Below, in pieces: positions 1-10,511 of a stretch of 64,000 nt of DNA; positions within the stretch are counted from its first letter, which is position 1, and each line of letters opens with the position of its first letter. Position numbers and translations under genes: made by a program. The DNA is from Scylla paramamosain (taxonomy: Eukaryota; Arthropoda; Malacostraca; Decapoda; Portunidae), in NCBI RefSeq assembly GCF_035594125.1, contig NC_087197.1, forward strand, positions 7,424,110 to 7,488,109, read 5' to 3'. The notes beneath the pieces were generated by a model, which was not told the origin of the DNA, searched no databases, and was given only the letters and a program-made list of their open reading frames with translations.

Positions 1-130
1 TTCTTGAATTTTGCCCAAATTTTGCCAAAAACATGCAAAATGTATGTTTTTGGTAGTGTTATTCTCTTTTTCCATAAAGTGTGTTTTGCATGCGTTTTAG
101 CGTTTTAGTACATAAGGACCTGAAAACACT

Positions 131-1019
131 TAAAGGCAAGTTCTTCGTAAAAATTTATTTTATTGCCATGTAAAGTGATTCCCCTGGTTTTTAGTGCTCT
201 ATTCCCTATTACGCTTAAAAACACTCAATAGACACTTTTCTCGTAATGTCATTTTTTTTTCTTACATAAAGCTGGTTTCCCATGCAATTTGGGATTTTGG
301 TAACTAAAAAGGTGAAAAGCACTGAAAATACACGCATTTAGTAAAGTTATTCTGTTTCTCAATTAAGAGTGTTAATCATGAGTTTCAGCATTTTTGTATC
401 TAAGAAACTTCTTTATATACACGAGTTTTTGCGTTTTTCTACGTAAAACACTGAGAAGATACATTTTCAGTAATTTTGTTTTGGATTCCCATATAGAGTG
501 AGTTCCTTATTATTTATCGTTTTGGTGCCTAACATGCTGAAAACACTCAAAAGACAGATTTCTGGTAAGGTCGTTTAATTTCCTCATATAAGAGGCTTTG
601 CATGCACTTTAGGGTTTGGTACATAACATTCCGAAAAAAAAAAAGGTAAAATTAACTTTTTTGATAATATTCTTTGTTTCATAAAATTTTCCTGAATTTT
701 CCCAGAATTTTGGCATCTCGGTACCTATGAAGATGAAAATAAAAAATTCCTTTTTTTTTTCTAAATAAAGAGTGTTATTTGTGGATTTTAGCTTTTTGGT
801 ACTTAGGGAACTTAAAAAAAACACTCATAATCCACGTTTTTCGTAATGTCCTTCTGTGTCCCAAACATAATGTTCTTTGCATGTATTTAAGCGTTTTTTA
901 GAGATAACATGATAAAATACACACAAATTACATGTTTTTGGTAATGTTATTCTGTTTCTCCATAAAGTTTGTTTTGCATGCGTTTTAGCGGTTTTGTATA
1001 TAAGGAGCTCAAAAACATT
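131..1019 (-). repeat. Flank block 1 (890 bp, shortened)
   Basis: First reverse-oriented multi-monomer block. It is about 212 bp shorter than the next one. The missing part lies near 440, where GTTTTTGCG runs directly into TTTTTCTACGTAAAACACTG; in the next block these two strings are separated by about 215 bp (about 1311-1530). The shared GCGTTTTT-like string at the joint suggests a deletion between short direct repeats. The spacer is at about 660-775. Confidence 0.8.
660..775 (-). repeat. Spacer of flank block 1
   Basis: Reads, in reverse orientation, as the GGTACC-containing spacer (GGTACC at 720) preceded by the TTTTCCTGAATTTTCCCAG motif and followed by A-rich then T-rich tracts. It corresponds to spacers A-D of the HOR. 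Confidence 0.75.
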
Positions 1020-2121
1020 TAAAGGCAAGTTCTTGGTAAAAACTGGTTTTATTCCAATGAATAGTGATTGCCCTGCTTTTTAGTGCTTGATTGCCTATCA
1101 CGCTCAAAAACATTCATAGGATATTTTCTAGAAATGTCATGTTTTCCCATATAAATCTGGTTTCGCATGAAATTTGCGTTTTTAGTGACTAAGAATGTGA
1201 AAAAACACTCAAAACACACGAATTTGGTAAGGTTGTTCTGTTTCTCAATTAAGAGTGTTATTCATGAGTTTCATCATTTTAGTATATAGGAAACTTTTCC
1301 ATATACACGTGTTTTTGCGTTTTTTGCCTTGTTGTTCTTTTGAACTATAATACAGTCATTATACACTTTTCTCGCAATGTCCCTCTGTTTCCCAATATAG
1401 AGTGCTTTGTATCAATTTTAGCATTTTTTTGTAGGTAACAAGCTCAAAAACACTCAAAATATACCTTTTTGGTAATGTTTTTTCTATTTCTTGATATTGG
1501 TTGGTTTGCATCCATTTGCATCCATACGTTTTTCTACGTAAAACACTGGGAAGACACGTTTTCAGTAATTTTGTTTTGGATTCCCATATAAAGTGAGTTC
1601 CTTATTTATTTATCTTTTTGGTGCCTAACATTCTGAAAAGCACTCAAAAGACAGATTTTTTTTAAGGTCGTTTAATTTCCTCATATAGGAGGCTTTGCAT
1701 GCACTTTAGGGTTTGGTATATACCAGTCCGAAAAAGAATAACTAAAATTACTTTTTTGATAATTTTCTTTTATCATATAATAGCCCGGAATTTCCCCAGA
1801 ATTTTGGCATCTCAATATCTATGAAGATGATTAACAAAAAATAAATAAATAAATAAATAAATAAATACTTTTTTTTTTCATTTTTTATTTATTTAGTTTT
1901 TTCTAAATAAAGAGAGTTATTTGTGGGTTTTAGCTTTTTAATACTTAAGGAACTTAAAAACACTCATAATACATATTTCTCGTAATGTCCTTTCGTTTCC
2001 CAAACATAAGGTTCTTTGCATGTATTTAAATACATGTTTTTGGTAATGTTATTCTTTTTGTCCATAAAAGGTGTTTTGCATGCATTTTAGCGTTTTGGTA
2101 TGTAATGAGCTCAAAAACACC
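1020..2121 (-). repeat. Flank block 2 (1102 bp)
   Basis: A full ~11-monomer block. Its part at about 1210-1690 has the same monomer order as inverted block I of the HOR units (for example 10512-10980): the TAAGGTTGTTCTG motif, then GCCTTG..GAACTATAA, then TTTGTAGGTAACAAGCTC, then CTACGTAAAACACTG, then GGATTCCC and TCCTCATAT follow in the same sequence. It is therefore the best visible relative of the source of inverted block I. The spacer at 1785-1912 has a decayed GGTACC motif and a long (AAAT)n tract. Confidence 0.8.
1785..1912 (-). repeat. Spacer of flank block 2 with (AAAT)n tract
   Basis: Contains CTCAATATCTATGAAG where other spacers have CTCGGTACCTATGAAG, so the KpnI-type site is lost. 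About 1839-1866 is an (AAAT)n microsatellite; a T-rich run with TTTATTTATTTA follows (about 1869-1910), giving an A-rich to T-rich strand switch with 12-bp complementary stretches. Confidence 0.78.
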
Positions 2122-3198
2122 TAAAAGCAAGTTCTTGGTAAAAGTTGGTTTTATTCCCATGTAATGTGATTGCCCTGCTTTTTAGTGGTTTATTGCCTAA
2201 CACTCTCAAAAACACTCGAAAGACATTTTCTGGTAATATTATTTTTTTCCCGCATGGAATTTGGGGTTTTGGTAACTAAAAATGTGAAAAACACTCAAAA
2301 TACAAGCATTTAGTAAGGTTGTTCTGTTTTTTAATTAAAAGTGTTATTCATGAGCTTCAGTATTTTTTTTATGTAAGAAACTTCTTTAATACACACATTT
2401 GGTAAGGTAGTTCTGTTTCTCAATTAAAAGTGTTATTCATGAGTCTCAGTATTTTGGTGTGTAGGAAACTTCTTTATGTACACGAGTTTTTGAGTTTTTT
2501 GCCTTGTAGTTCTTGTGAAACTATAAAACACTCATTATACACATTTCTTGTAATGATTTTTTCTTTCCTAATATAGAGAGCGTTTCATCCATTTTCGAAA
2601 TTTTTTGTTGGTAACAAGTTCAAAAACACATAAAAATATATCTTTTTGGTAATGTTATTCTATTTCTTCATATTGGTTGGTTTGCATTCGTTTTAGCGTT
2701 TTTCTACATAAATCACTGAAAAGACACGTTTTCGGTAATATTGTTGAAATTGCTGAAAAAAACACTCAAAAGACAGGTTTCTGGTAAATTCGAGTAATTT
2801 CTCCATATAGGTGGCTTTGCATGCACTTCAGGTTTTGGAACATAACTCCGGAAAAAAGCTAAGATATTTTTTTTCATAATGATTTTTTTTTCCAAAATTT
2901 CCCTGCATTTTTCCAGAATTTGGTATCTCGGTACCTATGAAGATTTTTTTTTCTCTATAAAGTATTATTTGTGAGTTTTAGCTTTTTGGTACTTAAGGAA
3001 CACTCATAATACATGATTTTCGTAATGTCCTTTTCTTATACAAACATGGGGTTCTTTACATGTATTTAAGCGTTTTTATAGGTAACATGATCAAAAACAC
3101 TCAAAATACATATTTTTGATAATGTTATTCTGTTTCTCCATAAAGGGTGTTTTTACATGCGTTTTAGCGTTTTGGTATGTAAGGAGTTAAAAAACAAT
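2122..3198 (-). repeat. Flank block 3 (1077 bp) with an 89-bp local duplication
   Basis: A reverse-oriented block with a spacer at 2885-2960 (GGTACC at 2930). Between about 2308 and 2485 a stretch containing GTAAGGT, TTCTGTTT and GTGTTATTCATGAG is present twice in tandem with an 89-bp offset. The two copies already differ at several positions, so the duplication is not recent. Confidence 0.78.
2885..2960 (-). repeat. Spacer of flank block 3
   Basis: A short version of the spacer with GGTACC at 2930 and a T-run. The A-rich half is almost absent. Confidence 0.7.
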
Positions 3199-4241
3199 TA
3201 AAGGCAAGTTCTTCGTAAAAGTTGGTTTTATTCCCAAGTAATGTGATTGTTCTGCTTTTTAGGGCATTGTTGCATATCACGCATAAAAACACTCAAAAGA
3301 CATTTTTCTGGTAATGTCATTTTTTTCCCACATAAAGCTAGTTTCGCATGTAATTTGGCAATTTCGTAACTATGAATATGAAAAAATACTCAAAATGCAC
3401 AATTTGGTAGGGTAGTTCTGTTTCTCGATTAAAAGTGTTGTTCATGCATTTCATCATTTTTGTATGTAAGAAACTTCTCTAGATACACAAGTTTTTGCGT
3501 TTATTGCCTTGTGGTTCTTGTTAAAAAATAAAACACAAATTATACACGTTTCTCGTAATGTTCTTTTGTTTCCTAATATAGAGTGTTTTCCATCCATTTT
3601 GCATTTTTTGTAGGTAACAAGCATAAAAACACACAAAATATATCTTTTTGGTAATGTTATTCTATTTCTTCACATTGGTTGGTTTGCATCTGTTTTAGCT
3701 TTTTTCGTAAATCTCTGAAAAGACTCGTTTTCAGTAATTTTGTTGAAATTAATTCTGGTACAGATTTCTGGTAAAATTGTGTAATTTTCCCATATAGGTG
3801 GCTTTGCATGCACCTTAGGGTTTGGTACATAACTCCGGAAAAAAGCTATAATTATTTTTTTTTTATAATTTTTTTTCTTTACCTAATTTCCCTGAATTTT
3901 GCCAGAATTTTGGCATCTCGGTACCTATGAAGATGAATAACAAAAAAAAAAAAAATTTTGTATTCATTTGTTTTATTTTTTTTTTTTCTCTATAAAGAGT
4001 GTTATTTGTGTGTTTTAGCTTTTTGGTACTTAAGGAACCTAAAAACTCTCATTATACACAATTTTCGAAATATCCTTTCGTTTCACAAACATAGGGTTCT
4101 TTGCATGTATTTTAGCGTTTTTATAGGTAACATGATCAAAAACACTTAAATTTCATGCTTTTGGTAATATTATTTTGTTTTTCCATAAAGGGTGTTTTGC
4201 ATGCGTTTTAGCGTTTTGTTATGTAAGGAATTAAAAACACT
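3199..4241 (-). repeat. Flank block 4 (1043 bp)
   Basis: A reverse-oriented block with the same monomer order as its neighbours. The spacer at 3875-3990 includes an A-run followed by a T-run and GGTACC at 3920. No open frame of note is present. Confidence 0.78.
3875..3990 (-). repeat. Spacer of flank block 4
   Basis: GGTACC at 3920 followed by GAAGATG, a pure A-run (about 3942-3954) and a T-run (about 3975-3987). Same layout as the other spacers. Confidence 0.75.
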
Positions 4242-5005
4242 TAAAGGCATATTTTTGGTAAAAGTTGGTTTTATTCCCACGTAATGTGATTGTTCTGCTT
4301 TTTAGTGCTTTGTTGTATATCACGCTCTAAAACACTCACAAGACACTTTTCTGGTAATGTCATTTTTTTCCAACAAAAAACTAATTTCACTTGTAATTTC
4401 GGATTTTCGTAACTAAGAATGTGAAAAACACTCAAAATACTCACATTTGGTAAGATAGTTCTGTTTTTCAATTAAAAGTCTTATTCATGAGTTTCAGCAT
4501 TTTGGAATGTAAGAAACTTCTTTATATACACGAGTTTTTGCGTTTTTTGCCTTGTGGTTCTTGTTAAACTATAAAACACTCATTATACACGTTTCTCGTA
4601 ATGTCCTTTTGCTTCCCAATATAGAGTGCTTTCCATCCATTTTCGCGTTTTTTGTAGGTAACAATTTCAAAAACACTCAAAATATACCTTTTTGGTAATG
4701 TTATTCTATATCTTCATTTTGGTTGGTTTGCATCCATTTTAGAGTTAATGTACGTAAAACTCCGAAAAGACACGTTTTCAGTAATTGTGTGTTGGATTCC
4801 TATATAGATTGACTTCCTTGGGTTTTATCGTGTTGGTTCTAACATGCTGAAAAACACTCATCAGACAGTTTTTTGGCAAAGAGGTTTAATTTTTCCATAT
4901 AGGTGGCTTTGCATGCACTTTAGGGGTTTGGTACATAACAGTCCGAAAAAAAAGATAAATTTAACTTTTTTTATAATGTTCTTATTTCATATAATTTCCT
5001 GAACT
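4242..5005 (-). repeat. Flank block 5, truncated at the HOR boundary
   Basis: The last flank block. It proceeds normally to the start of its spacer (TTCATATAATTTCCTGAA, ending about 5002) and is then cut: instead of the expected GGTACC spacer the sequence continues CCACATAGAGTGAGTTC, which matches the interior of inverted block I in all HOR units. The joint at about 5003-5006 is the edge of the homogeneous array. Confidence 0.8.
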
Positions 5006-5107
5006 CCACATAGAGTGAGTTCTTTATTATTTATCGTTTTGGTGCCTAACATGCTGAAAAACACTCAAAAGACAGATTTCTGGTAAGGTCTTTAATTTCC
5101 TCATATG
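5006..5107 (-). repeat. Partial inverted block I at the array edge
   Basis: Matches the last ~100 bp of inverted block I in the complete units (compare 10878-10980), including GTGAGTTC, TTATTTATCGTTTTGGTGCC and the left arm of the 18-bp inverted repeat at 5057-5074. It is the truncated first element of the homogeneous array. Confidence 0.88.
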
Positions 5108-5469
5108 CGAGGCCTTGCATGTCTTTTGAGTGTTTTTGAACGTGTTACGCAATAAAGCACTAAAAGGAAGGTCAATCACATTACATGGGAATAAAACCAA
5201 ATTTTACCAAGAACTTGCCTTTAAGTGTTTTTGAGCGCCTTACATACCAAAACGCTAAAATGCATGCAAAATACATTTTATAAAGAAACAGAATAATATT
5301 ACCAAATACATGTATTTTGAGTGTTTTTGATCATGATATCTATAAAAACGCTTAAATACATGCAAAGAACTTTATGTTTGGGAAACGAAAGGACATTACG
5401 AGAAACGTGTATTATGAGTGTTTTTTTTTTTTATTTTTTTCAGTACCTAAAAGCTAAAACCCACAAATA

Positions 5470-5640
5470 ACACTCTTTATTTAGATAAAAAAAAAATAAT
5501 TAACAAAAAATTTTAAAAATTGGATTTTTTATTTATTTATTTATTTTTTATTTTTTTGTTATTTATCCTTATAGGTACCGAGATGCCAAAATTCTGCCAA
5601 ATTTCAGGGAATTTATGTGGAAAAAAGAACATTACCAAAA
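5470..5640 (+). repeat. Spacer A (unit 1)
   Basis: Interrupts the monomer rhythm after AACACTCTTTATTTAGAT. Layout: A-rich run with AATTAACAAAAAATTTT, then a T-rich run with (TTTA)n microsatellite, then TATAGGTACCGAGATGCC, AAATTTCAGGGAATTTATG, and return to the monomer at ACATTACCAAAAG. The number of TTTA repeats differs between units (compare 11395-11425, 23118-23140, 51615-51640). The part after GGTACC still resembles a degenerate monomer, so the spacer is probably a decayed monomer enlarged by simple repeats rather than an inserted element. Confidence 0.8.
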
Positions 5641-6215
5641 GAGTTATTTTATAGCTTTTTTTCGGATTGTTATGTACCAAACCCTAAAGTGCATCCAAAG
5701 CCACCTATATAGGGAAGTTAAACGACTTTACCAGAAACCTATCTTTTCAGTGTTTTTCAGCATGTTAGGCACTAAAACGATAAATAATATGGAAGTCAGT
5801 CAATATGTGAATCCAAAAGAAAATTACTGAAAACGTGTCTTTTCAGTGTTTTACGTAGAAAAACGCTAAAGCGGATGCAAACCAACCTTTATGAAAAAAA
5901 TAGAATAACATTACCAAAAAGATATATTTTGAGTATTTTTGAGCTTGTTACCTACAAAAAAATGCAAAAATGGATATAAAGCACTCTATATTAGGAAACA
6001 AAAGGACATTACGAGAAACGTGTATAATGAGTGTTTTATAGTTTTAAAAGAACCAAAAAAAAAGAACGCCAAAATGCACACAAATTAACCAAACAAATGG
6101 GATTTTTCCTCATGTTAGGTACAACAATCTATACAGAATATAAAAAAAAACAGAACAACATTACCAAAAACGTATATTATAAGTGTTTTTGAGCTTCTTT
6201 GGTAATAAAATACTG

Positions 6216-6227
6216 AATCACGTGATT
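6216..6227. repeat. 12-bp perfect palindrome at the start of inverted block II
   Basis: AATCACGTGATT is its own reverse complement and carries a CACGTG core. It lies exactly where monomer orientation changes from forward to reverse, and is unchanged in all eleven units: also at 12082, 17925, 23799, 29925, 35793, 41672, 47539, 52295, 58121 and 63969. CACGTG is a common binding core for bHLH/bZIP proteins, but a simple origin as the mirror joint of an inversion is enough to explain it. Confidence 0.85.
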
Positions 6228-6570
6228 AGCACATTCATATAGGCGTTTTGGTTTCTAAAAAGCTGGAAAACGCTTAAATCATACGTTTTTGGTAATGTCT
6301 CCCGATAAGGGCTATTGTGCACGCGTTTTAGCATTTTAGAACGTAAGAAGCTCAAAAACACTCAAAAGACACCATTTTGATAATGTTGTTTTGATTTTTA
6401 TATAGAGTGTCTTCCATGCTCTTTAGAGTTTTGGTGCTAACGTTGAAAAGCCCCGAAATAACATTTTTTCTGGGAATGTCGTCTCTTTACCTTATAAAGG
6501 GTGAAATGGATGATTTTTTGCGTATTGGTACGAAATAAGCTGAAAAACATTCAAAATGCACGTTTTTGGC
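6222..6570 (-). repeat. Inverted block II, unit 1
   Basis: About 349 bp (about 3.6 monomers) in reverse orientation between forward blocks A and B, with landmarks GCGTTTTGGTTTC, TTTTTGGTAATGTCTCCCG, GAAGCTCAAAAACACTC and TTGCGTATTGGTACG. Forward orientation resumes at AAATGTGTATTATGAG. This copy has AAAATGCACG where others have AAAATACACG. Confidence 0.85.
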
Positions 6571-7194
6571 AAATGTGTATTATGAGTTTTTTTTTTTTAT
6601 AGTTCAAAAGAACCAAAAGGCAAAAAAACACAAAAACTAGTGTATATGGAGAAGGTTCCTAGATACCAAAATGCTGAAACTCATGAATAACACTCTTAAC
6701 TGAGAAACAGAACAACCTTACTAAATGCGTGTATTTTGAGTGCTTTTCACATTCTCAGTTACCAAAACCCCAAATTGCATGCGAAATAACTTTTATGTGA
6801 GAAAAAAATGTCATTACCAGAAAAGGGTCTTTTAAGTGTTTTTCGGCGTGATAGGCAATTTTGGTATCCAAAATGCAAAGTACTTAAAAGCAGGGCAAAC
6901 ATATTACATTGGAATAACACTAATTTATACCAAAAACTTGCCTTTAAGTGTTTTTGAGCTGCTTAAATACCAAACCGCTAAAACGCATGCAAAACAAACT
7001 TTATGGAGAAACAGAATAACATTACCAAAAACATGTATTTTGAGTGTTTTTAATCATGTTATCTATAAAAACGCTTAAATACATGGAAAGAACATTATGT
7101 TTGGGAAACAAAAGGACATTACGAGAAACGTGTATTATGAGTGTTTTTTAAGTTCCTTAAGTACCAAAAAGCTAAAACCCACAAATAACACTCT

Positions 7195-7340
7195 TTATTT
7201 AGATAATAAAAAACAAAAAAAAATTAAAAAATAGGAATTTTTTTTTTGTTATTCATATTCATAGGTACCGATATGCCAAAATTCTGGGAAAATTCAGGGC
7301 AATCATATAATAAAAAAATATTATCAAAAAAGTTAATTTC
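7195..7340 (+). repeat. Spacer B (unit 1)
   Basis: Same layout as spacer A but with GGTACCGATATGCC at 7264, an AAAACAAAAAAAAATT A-run, a pure T-run and TTATTCATATTCATAGG. The monomer resumes at ATTATCAAAAAAG. Homologues lie 1.69-1.75 kb after each spacer A, except in unit 8, where it is deleted. Confidence 0.8.
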
Positions 7341-8304
7341 AGCTTTTTTTTCGGATTGTTATGTACCAAACCCTAAAGTGCATGCAAAGCCTCCTATATG
7401 AAGAAATTAAACGACTTTACCAGAAATCTGTGTTTTGAGTGTTTTTTAGCATGTTAGGCACCAAAATGATAAATAATATGGAACTCACTCTATATGGGAG
7501 TCCAAAACAAAGTTACTGAAAACGTGTCTTCTCAGTGTTTTACGTAGAAAATCGCTAAAACGGATGCAAAGCAACCAATATCAAGAATAAGAAAAATGTT
7601 ACTAAAAAGATATATTTTGAGTGTTTTCAGCTTGTTACCTACAAAAAAAAACGCGAAAATTGATGTAAAGCACCCTATATTGGGAAACAAAAGGACATTG
7701 CAAGAAAAGTGTATCATGAGTGTTTTATAGTTCAAAAGAACCACAAGGGAAAAAACGCAAAATCTCGTGTATATGGAGAGGTTTCCTAGATACAAAAATG
7801 CTAAAACTCATGTATAACACTCCTAATTGAGAAACAGAAAAACCTTAATAAATGCGTGTATTTTAAGTGCTTTTAACATTCTTAGTTACCAAAACCCCAA
7901 ATTGCATGCAAAAATAGACTTGCGGGATAAAAAAAATGACTTTGCCAGAAAAGTGTCTTTTGAGTGTTTTTGAGCGTGATAGGCAATAAAGCACTAAAAA
8001 AGAGGGATATCACATTACATTGGAGGAAAACGAATTTTTACCAAGAACTTGCCTTTAAGTGTTTTTGAGCTCCTTATATACCAAAACACTAAAACGCATT
8101 GAAAACACTCTTTATGGTGAAACAGAATAACTTTACCAAAAACATGTATTTTGAGTGTTTTTGATCATGTTGCATATAAAAACGCTAAAATACATGCAAA
8201 GAACACTTTTTTTGGGAAACGAAAGGAGATTACGAGAAACGTGTATTATAAGTGTTTTTAAGTTCATTAATTACCAAAAAGCTAAAAGCCACAAATAACA
8301 CTCT

Positions 8305-8445
8305 TTATTGAGAAACAAAAAATAAATAAAAAAAAATACAATATTTTTTTTCTTTCTTATTCATCTTCACAGGTACCGAGATGCCAAAATTCGGGCAAAA
8401 TTCAGGAAATTATGTGAAATAAAAACATTATCCAAAAAGTTAAAT
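8305..8445 (+). repeat. Spacer C (unit 1)
   Basis: A-rich part with AATAAATAAA, then TTTTTTTCTTTCTTATTC, CTTCACAGGTACCGAGATG (GGTACC at 8372), and return at ACATTATCC. The pyrimidine tract followed by CACAGG looks like a 3' splice site, but no exon is associated. About 1.1 kb after spacer B. Confidence 0.8.
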
Positions 8446-9389
8446 TTAGCTTTTATCGGACTGCTATGTACCAAACCCGTAAAGTGCATGCAAAGCCACA
8501 TATATGGGGAAATTAAATGTCTTTGCCAGAAAACGGTCTTATGAGTGTTTTTCAGCATGTTAGGAACCAACACGATAAATAACATGGAAGTCAATCTATA
8601 TGGGAATCCAAAACAAAATTACTAAAAACGTGTCTTATCGGTGGTTTACATAGAAAAACGCTAAAACGGATGCAAACCAACCAATATGAAGAAATGAAAT
8701 AACATTACCAAAAAGGTATATTTTGAGCATTTTTGAAATGGTTACCTACAAAAAACACGAAAATGGATGGAAAGCACTCTATACTGGGAAGCAAAAGAAC
8801 ATTACGAGGAACGTGTATAATGAGTGTTTTATAGTTTCACAAGAACTACAAGGCAAAAAACGCAAAAACTTGTGTATATAGAGAAGTTTCTTACATTCCA
8901 AAATGCTGAAACTCTGGAACAACACTCTTAATTGAGAAACAAAACCATCTTACTTAATGCGTGTATTTTGAGTGCTTTTCACATCCTTAGTTACCAAAAC
9001 CCTAAATTACATGCGAAACCAGCTTTACGTATGTGGGAAAAAAATGACATTACCAGAAAAATGTCTTTTGAGTGTTTTTGAGCGTGTTAGCAGGGCAATC
9101 ACATTACACTGGAATAAAACCAATTTTTAACAAGAACTTGCCTTTAAGTGTATTTGAGCTCGTTATATACCAAAACGCTAAAATGCATGCAAAATACACT
9201 TTATGGTGAAACAGAATAACATTACGAAAAACATGTTTTTTGAGTGTTTTTGATCATGTTACCAATAAAAACGCTTAAATACATGCAAAGAACCCCATTT
9301 TTGGGAAATGAAAGTACATGACGAGAAACGTGTATTATGAGTGCTTTTAAATTCATTAAGTACGAAAAAGCTAAAAGCCACAAATTACA

Positions 9390-9515
9390 CTCTTTATTGA
9401 GAAAAAAAAAATACAATATTTTTTTTTTTCATTCTTATTCATCTTCACAGGTAACGAGGTGCCAAAATTCGGGAAATTTTCAGGAAATTATATGAAATAA
9501 GGACATTATCAAAAA
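9390..9515 (+). repeat. Spacer D (unit 1)
   Basis: Shortest of the four. GAGAAAAAAAAAATACAATA, T-run, CATTCTTATTC, then GGTAACGAGGTGCC at 9450, so the GGTACC of the other spacers has become GGTAAC; this holds for every D copy, with further changes in units 2 and 7. Confidence 0.78.
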
Positions 9516-10511
9516 AGTTAAATTTAGCTTTTTTTTTCGGACTGTTATGTACCAAACCCCTAAAGTGCATGCAAAGCCACCTATATGGGGAAATTAAACG
9601 TCTTTGCCAGAAAACTGTCTTATGAGTGTTTCTCAGCATGTTAGGAACCAACACGATAAAACCCAAGGAAGTCAATCTATATGAGAATCCAAAACAAAAT
9701 TACTAAAAACGTGTCTTTTCGGTGTTTTATGTAGAAAACGCTAAAATGGATGCAAAACAACCAAAATGAAGAAATAGAATAACGTTACCAAAATGGTATA
9801 TTATTTGTGTTTTTGAAATTGTTACCTAAAAAAAACGCGAAAATGGATGGAAAGCACTCTATATTGGGAAGCAAAAGGCACCAAAAAGCATGTTAGGCAC
9901 CAAAACGATAAATGATATGAAAGTCACTCTATATGGAAATCTAAAACAAAATTACTGGAAACGTGTGTTTTAAAAGATTTACGTAGAAAAACGCTAAAAC
10001 AGATGCAAACCAACTAATATAAATAAATAGAATAACATTATCAAAAAAAGTATATTTTTGTGTGTTTTTGAGCTTGTTACATAAAAAAAAACGCGAAAAT
10101 GGATGCAAAGCACTCTATATAAGGAAAAAAAAAGGACATAACGAGAAGCGTATATAATGAGTGTTTTATAGTTTCACCAGAATCACGAGGCAAACAACGC
10201 AAAAACTCGACTGTATGGAGAAGATTCTAAGATACCAAAATTCTAAAACTCATGAATAACAGTCTTAATCAAGAAACAGAACAACATTACTAAATGCGTG
10301 TAGTTTGAGTGTTTTTTTTTACATTCTTAGTTACCAAAACCCCAAATTCCATGCGAAACTAGCTTTATGTGGGAAAAATATGATATTACCAGAAAAGTGT
10401 CTTTGTGTGTTTTTTTGAGCGTGTTAGGCAATAAAGCACTAAAAAGCAGTGCAATCATATTACATGGGAATAAAACCAGCTTTTAAGAAGAACTTGCCTT
10501 TTGGTGTATTT

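Larger units (their letters stand above)
1..5005 (-). repeat. Diverged left satellite array, inverted orientation
   Basis: Tandem ~97-bp monomers of the same family as the rest of the window, but all in reverse orientation (seen as CTCAAAAACACTCAAAA and GTTTTAGCGTTTTGGTA motifs). Monomers are grouped in blocks whose boundaries can be read from the motif TAAAGGCAAG or close variants at 131, 1020, 2122, 3199 and 4242. Spacers with GGTACC or its decayed form lie near 720, 1812, 2930 and 3920. Copies differ from each other by many substitutions and indels, unlike the nearly identical units to the right, so this looks like an older, non-homogenised edge of the satellite. No gene is seen in it. Confidence 0.93.

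Noticed and set aside
8345..8380. Pyrimidine tract followed by CACAGGTA, resembling a 3' splice site (all C and D spacers)
   Set aside because: No open reading frame of exon quality on either side, and the tract is explained by the T-run of the spacer.
8367..8594. Recurring reverse-strand frame of about 75 codons in block C (also near 14262, 20080, 32078, 43824, 48578, 54450, 60263)
   Set aside because: It recurs because the HOR recurs. Unit 4 breaks it by a frameshift, unit 9 loses its start region by a 42-bp deletion, and the product is a low-complexity reading of monomers. No sign of selection for coding.
9445..9675. Recurring reverse-strand frame of about 64-76 codons in block D (present in all ten units)
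   Set aside because: Its C-terminal half changes frame with the T-run length (76 codons in units 1 and 10, 64 in the others). Conservation is explained by unit homogeneity.
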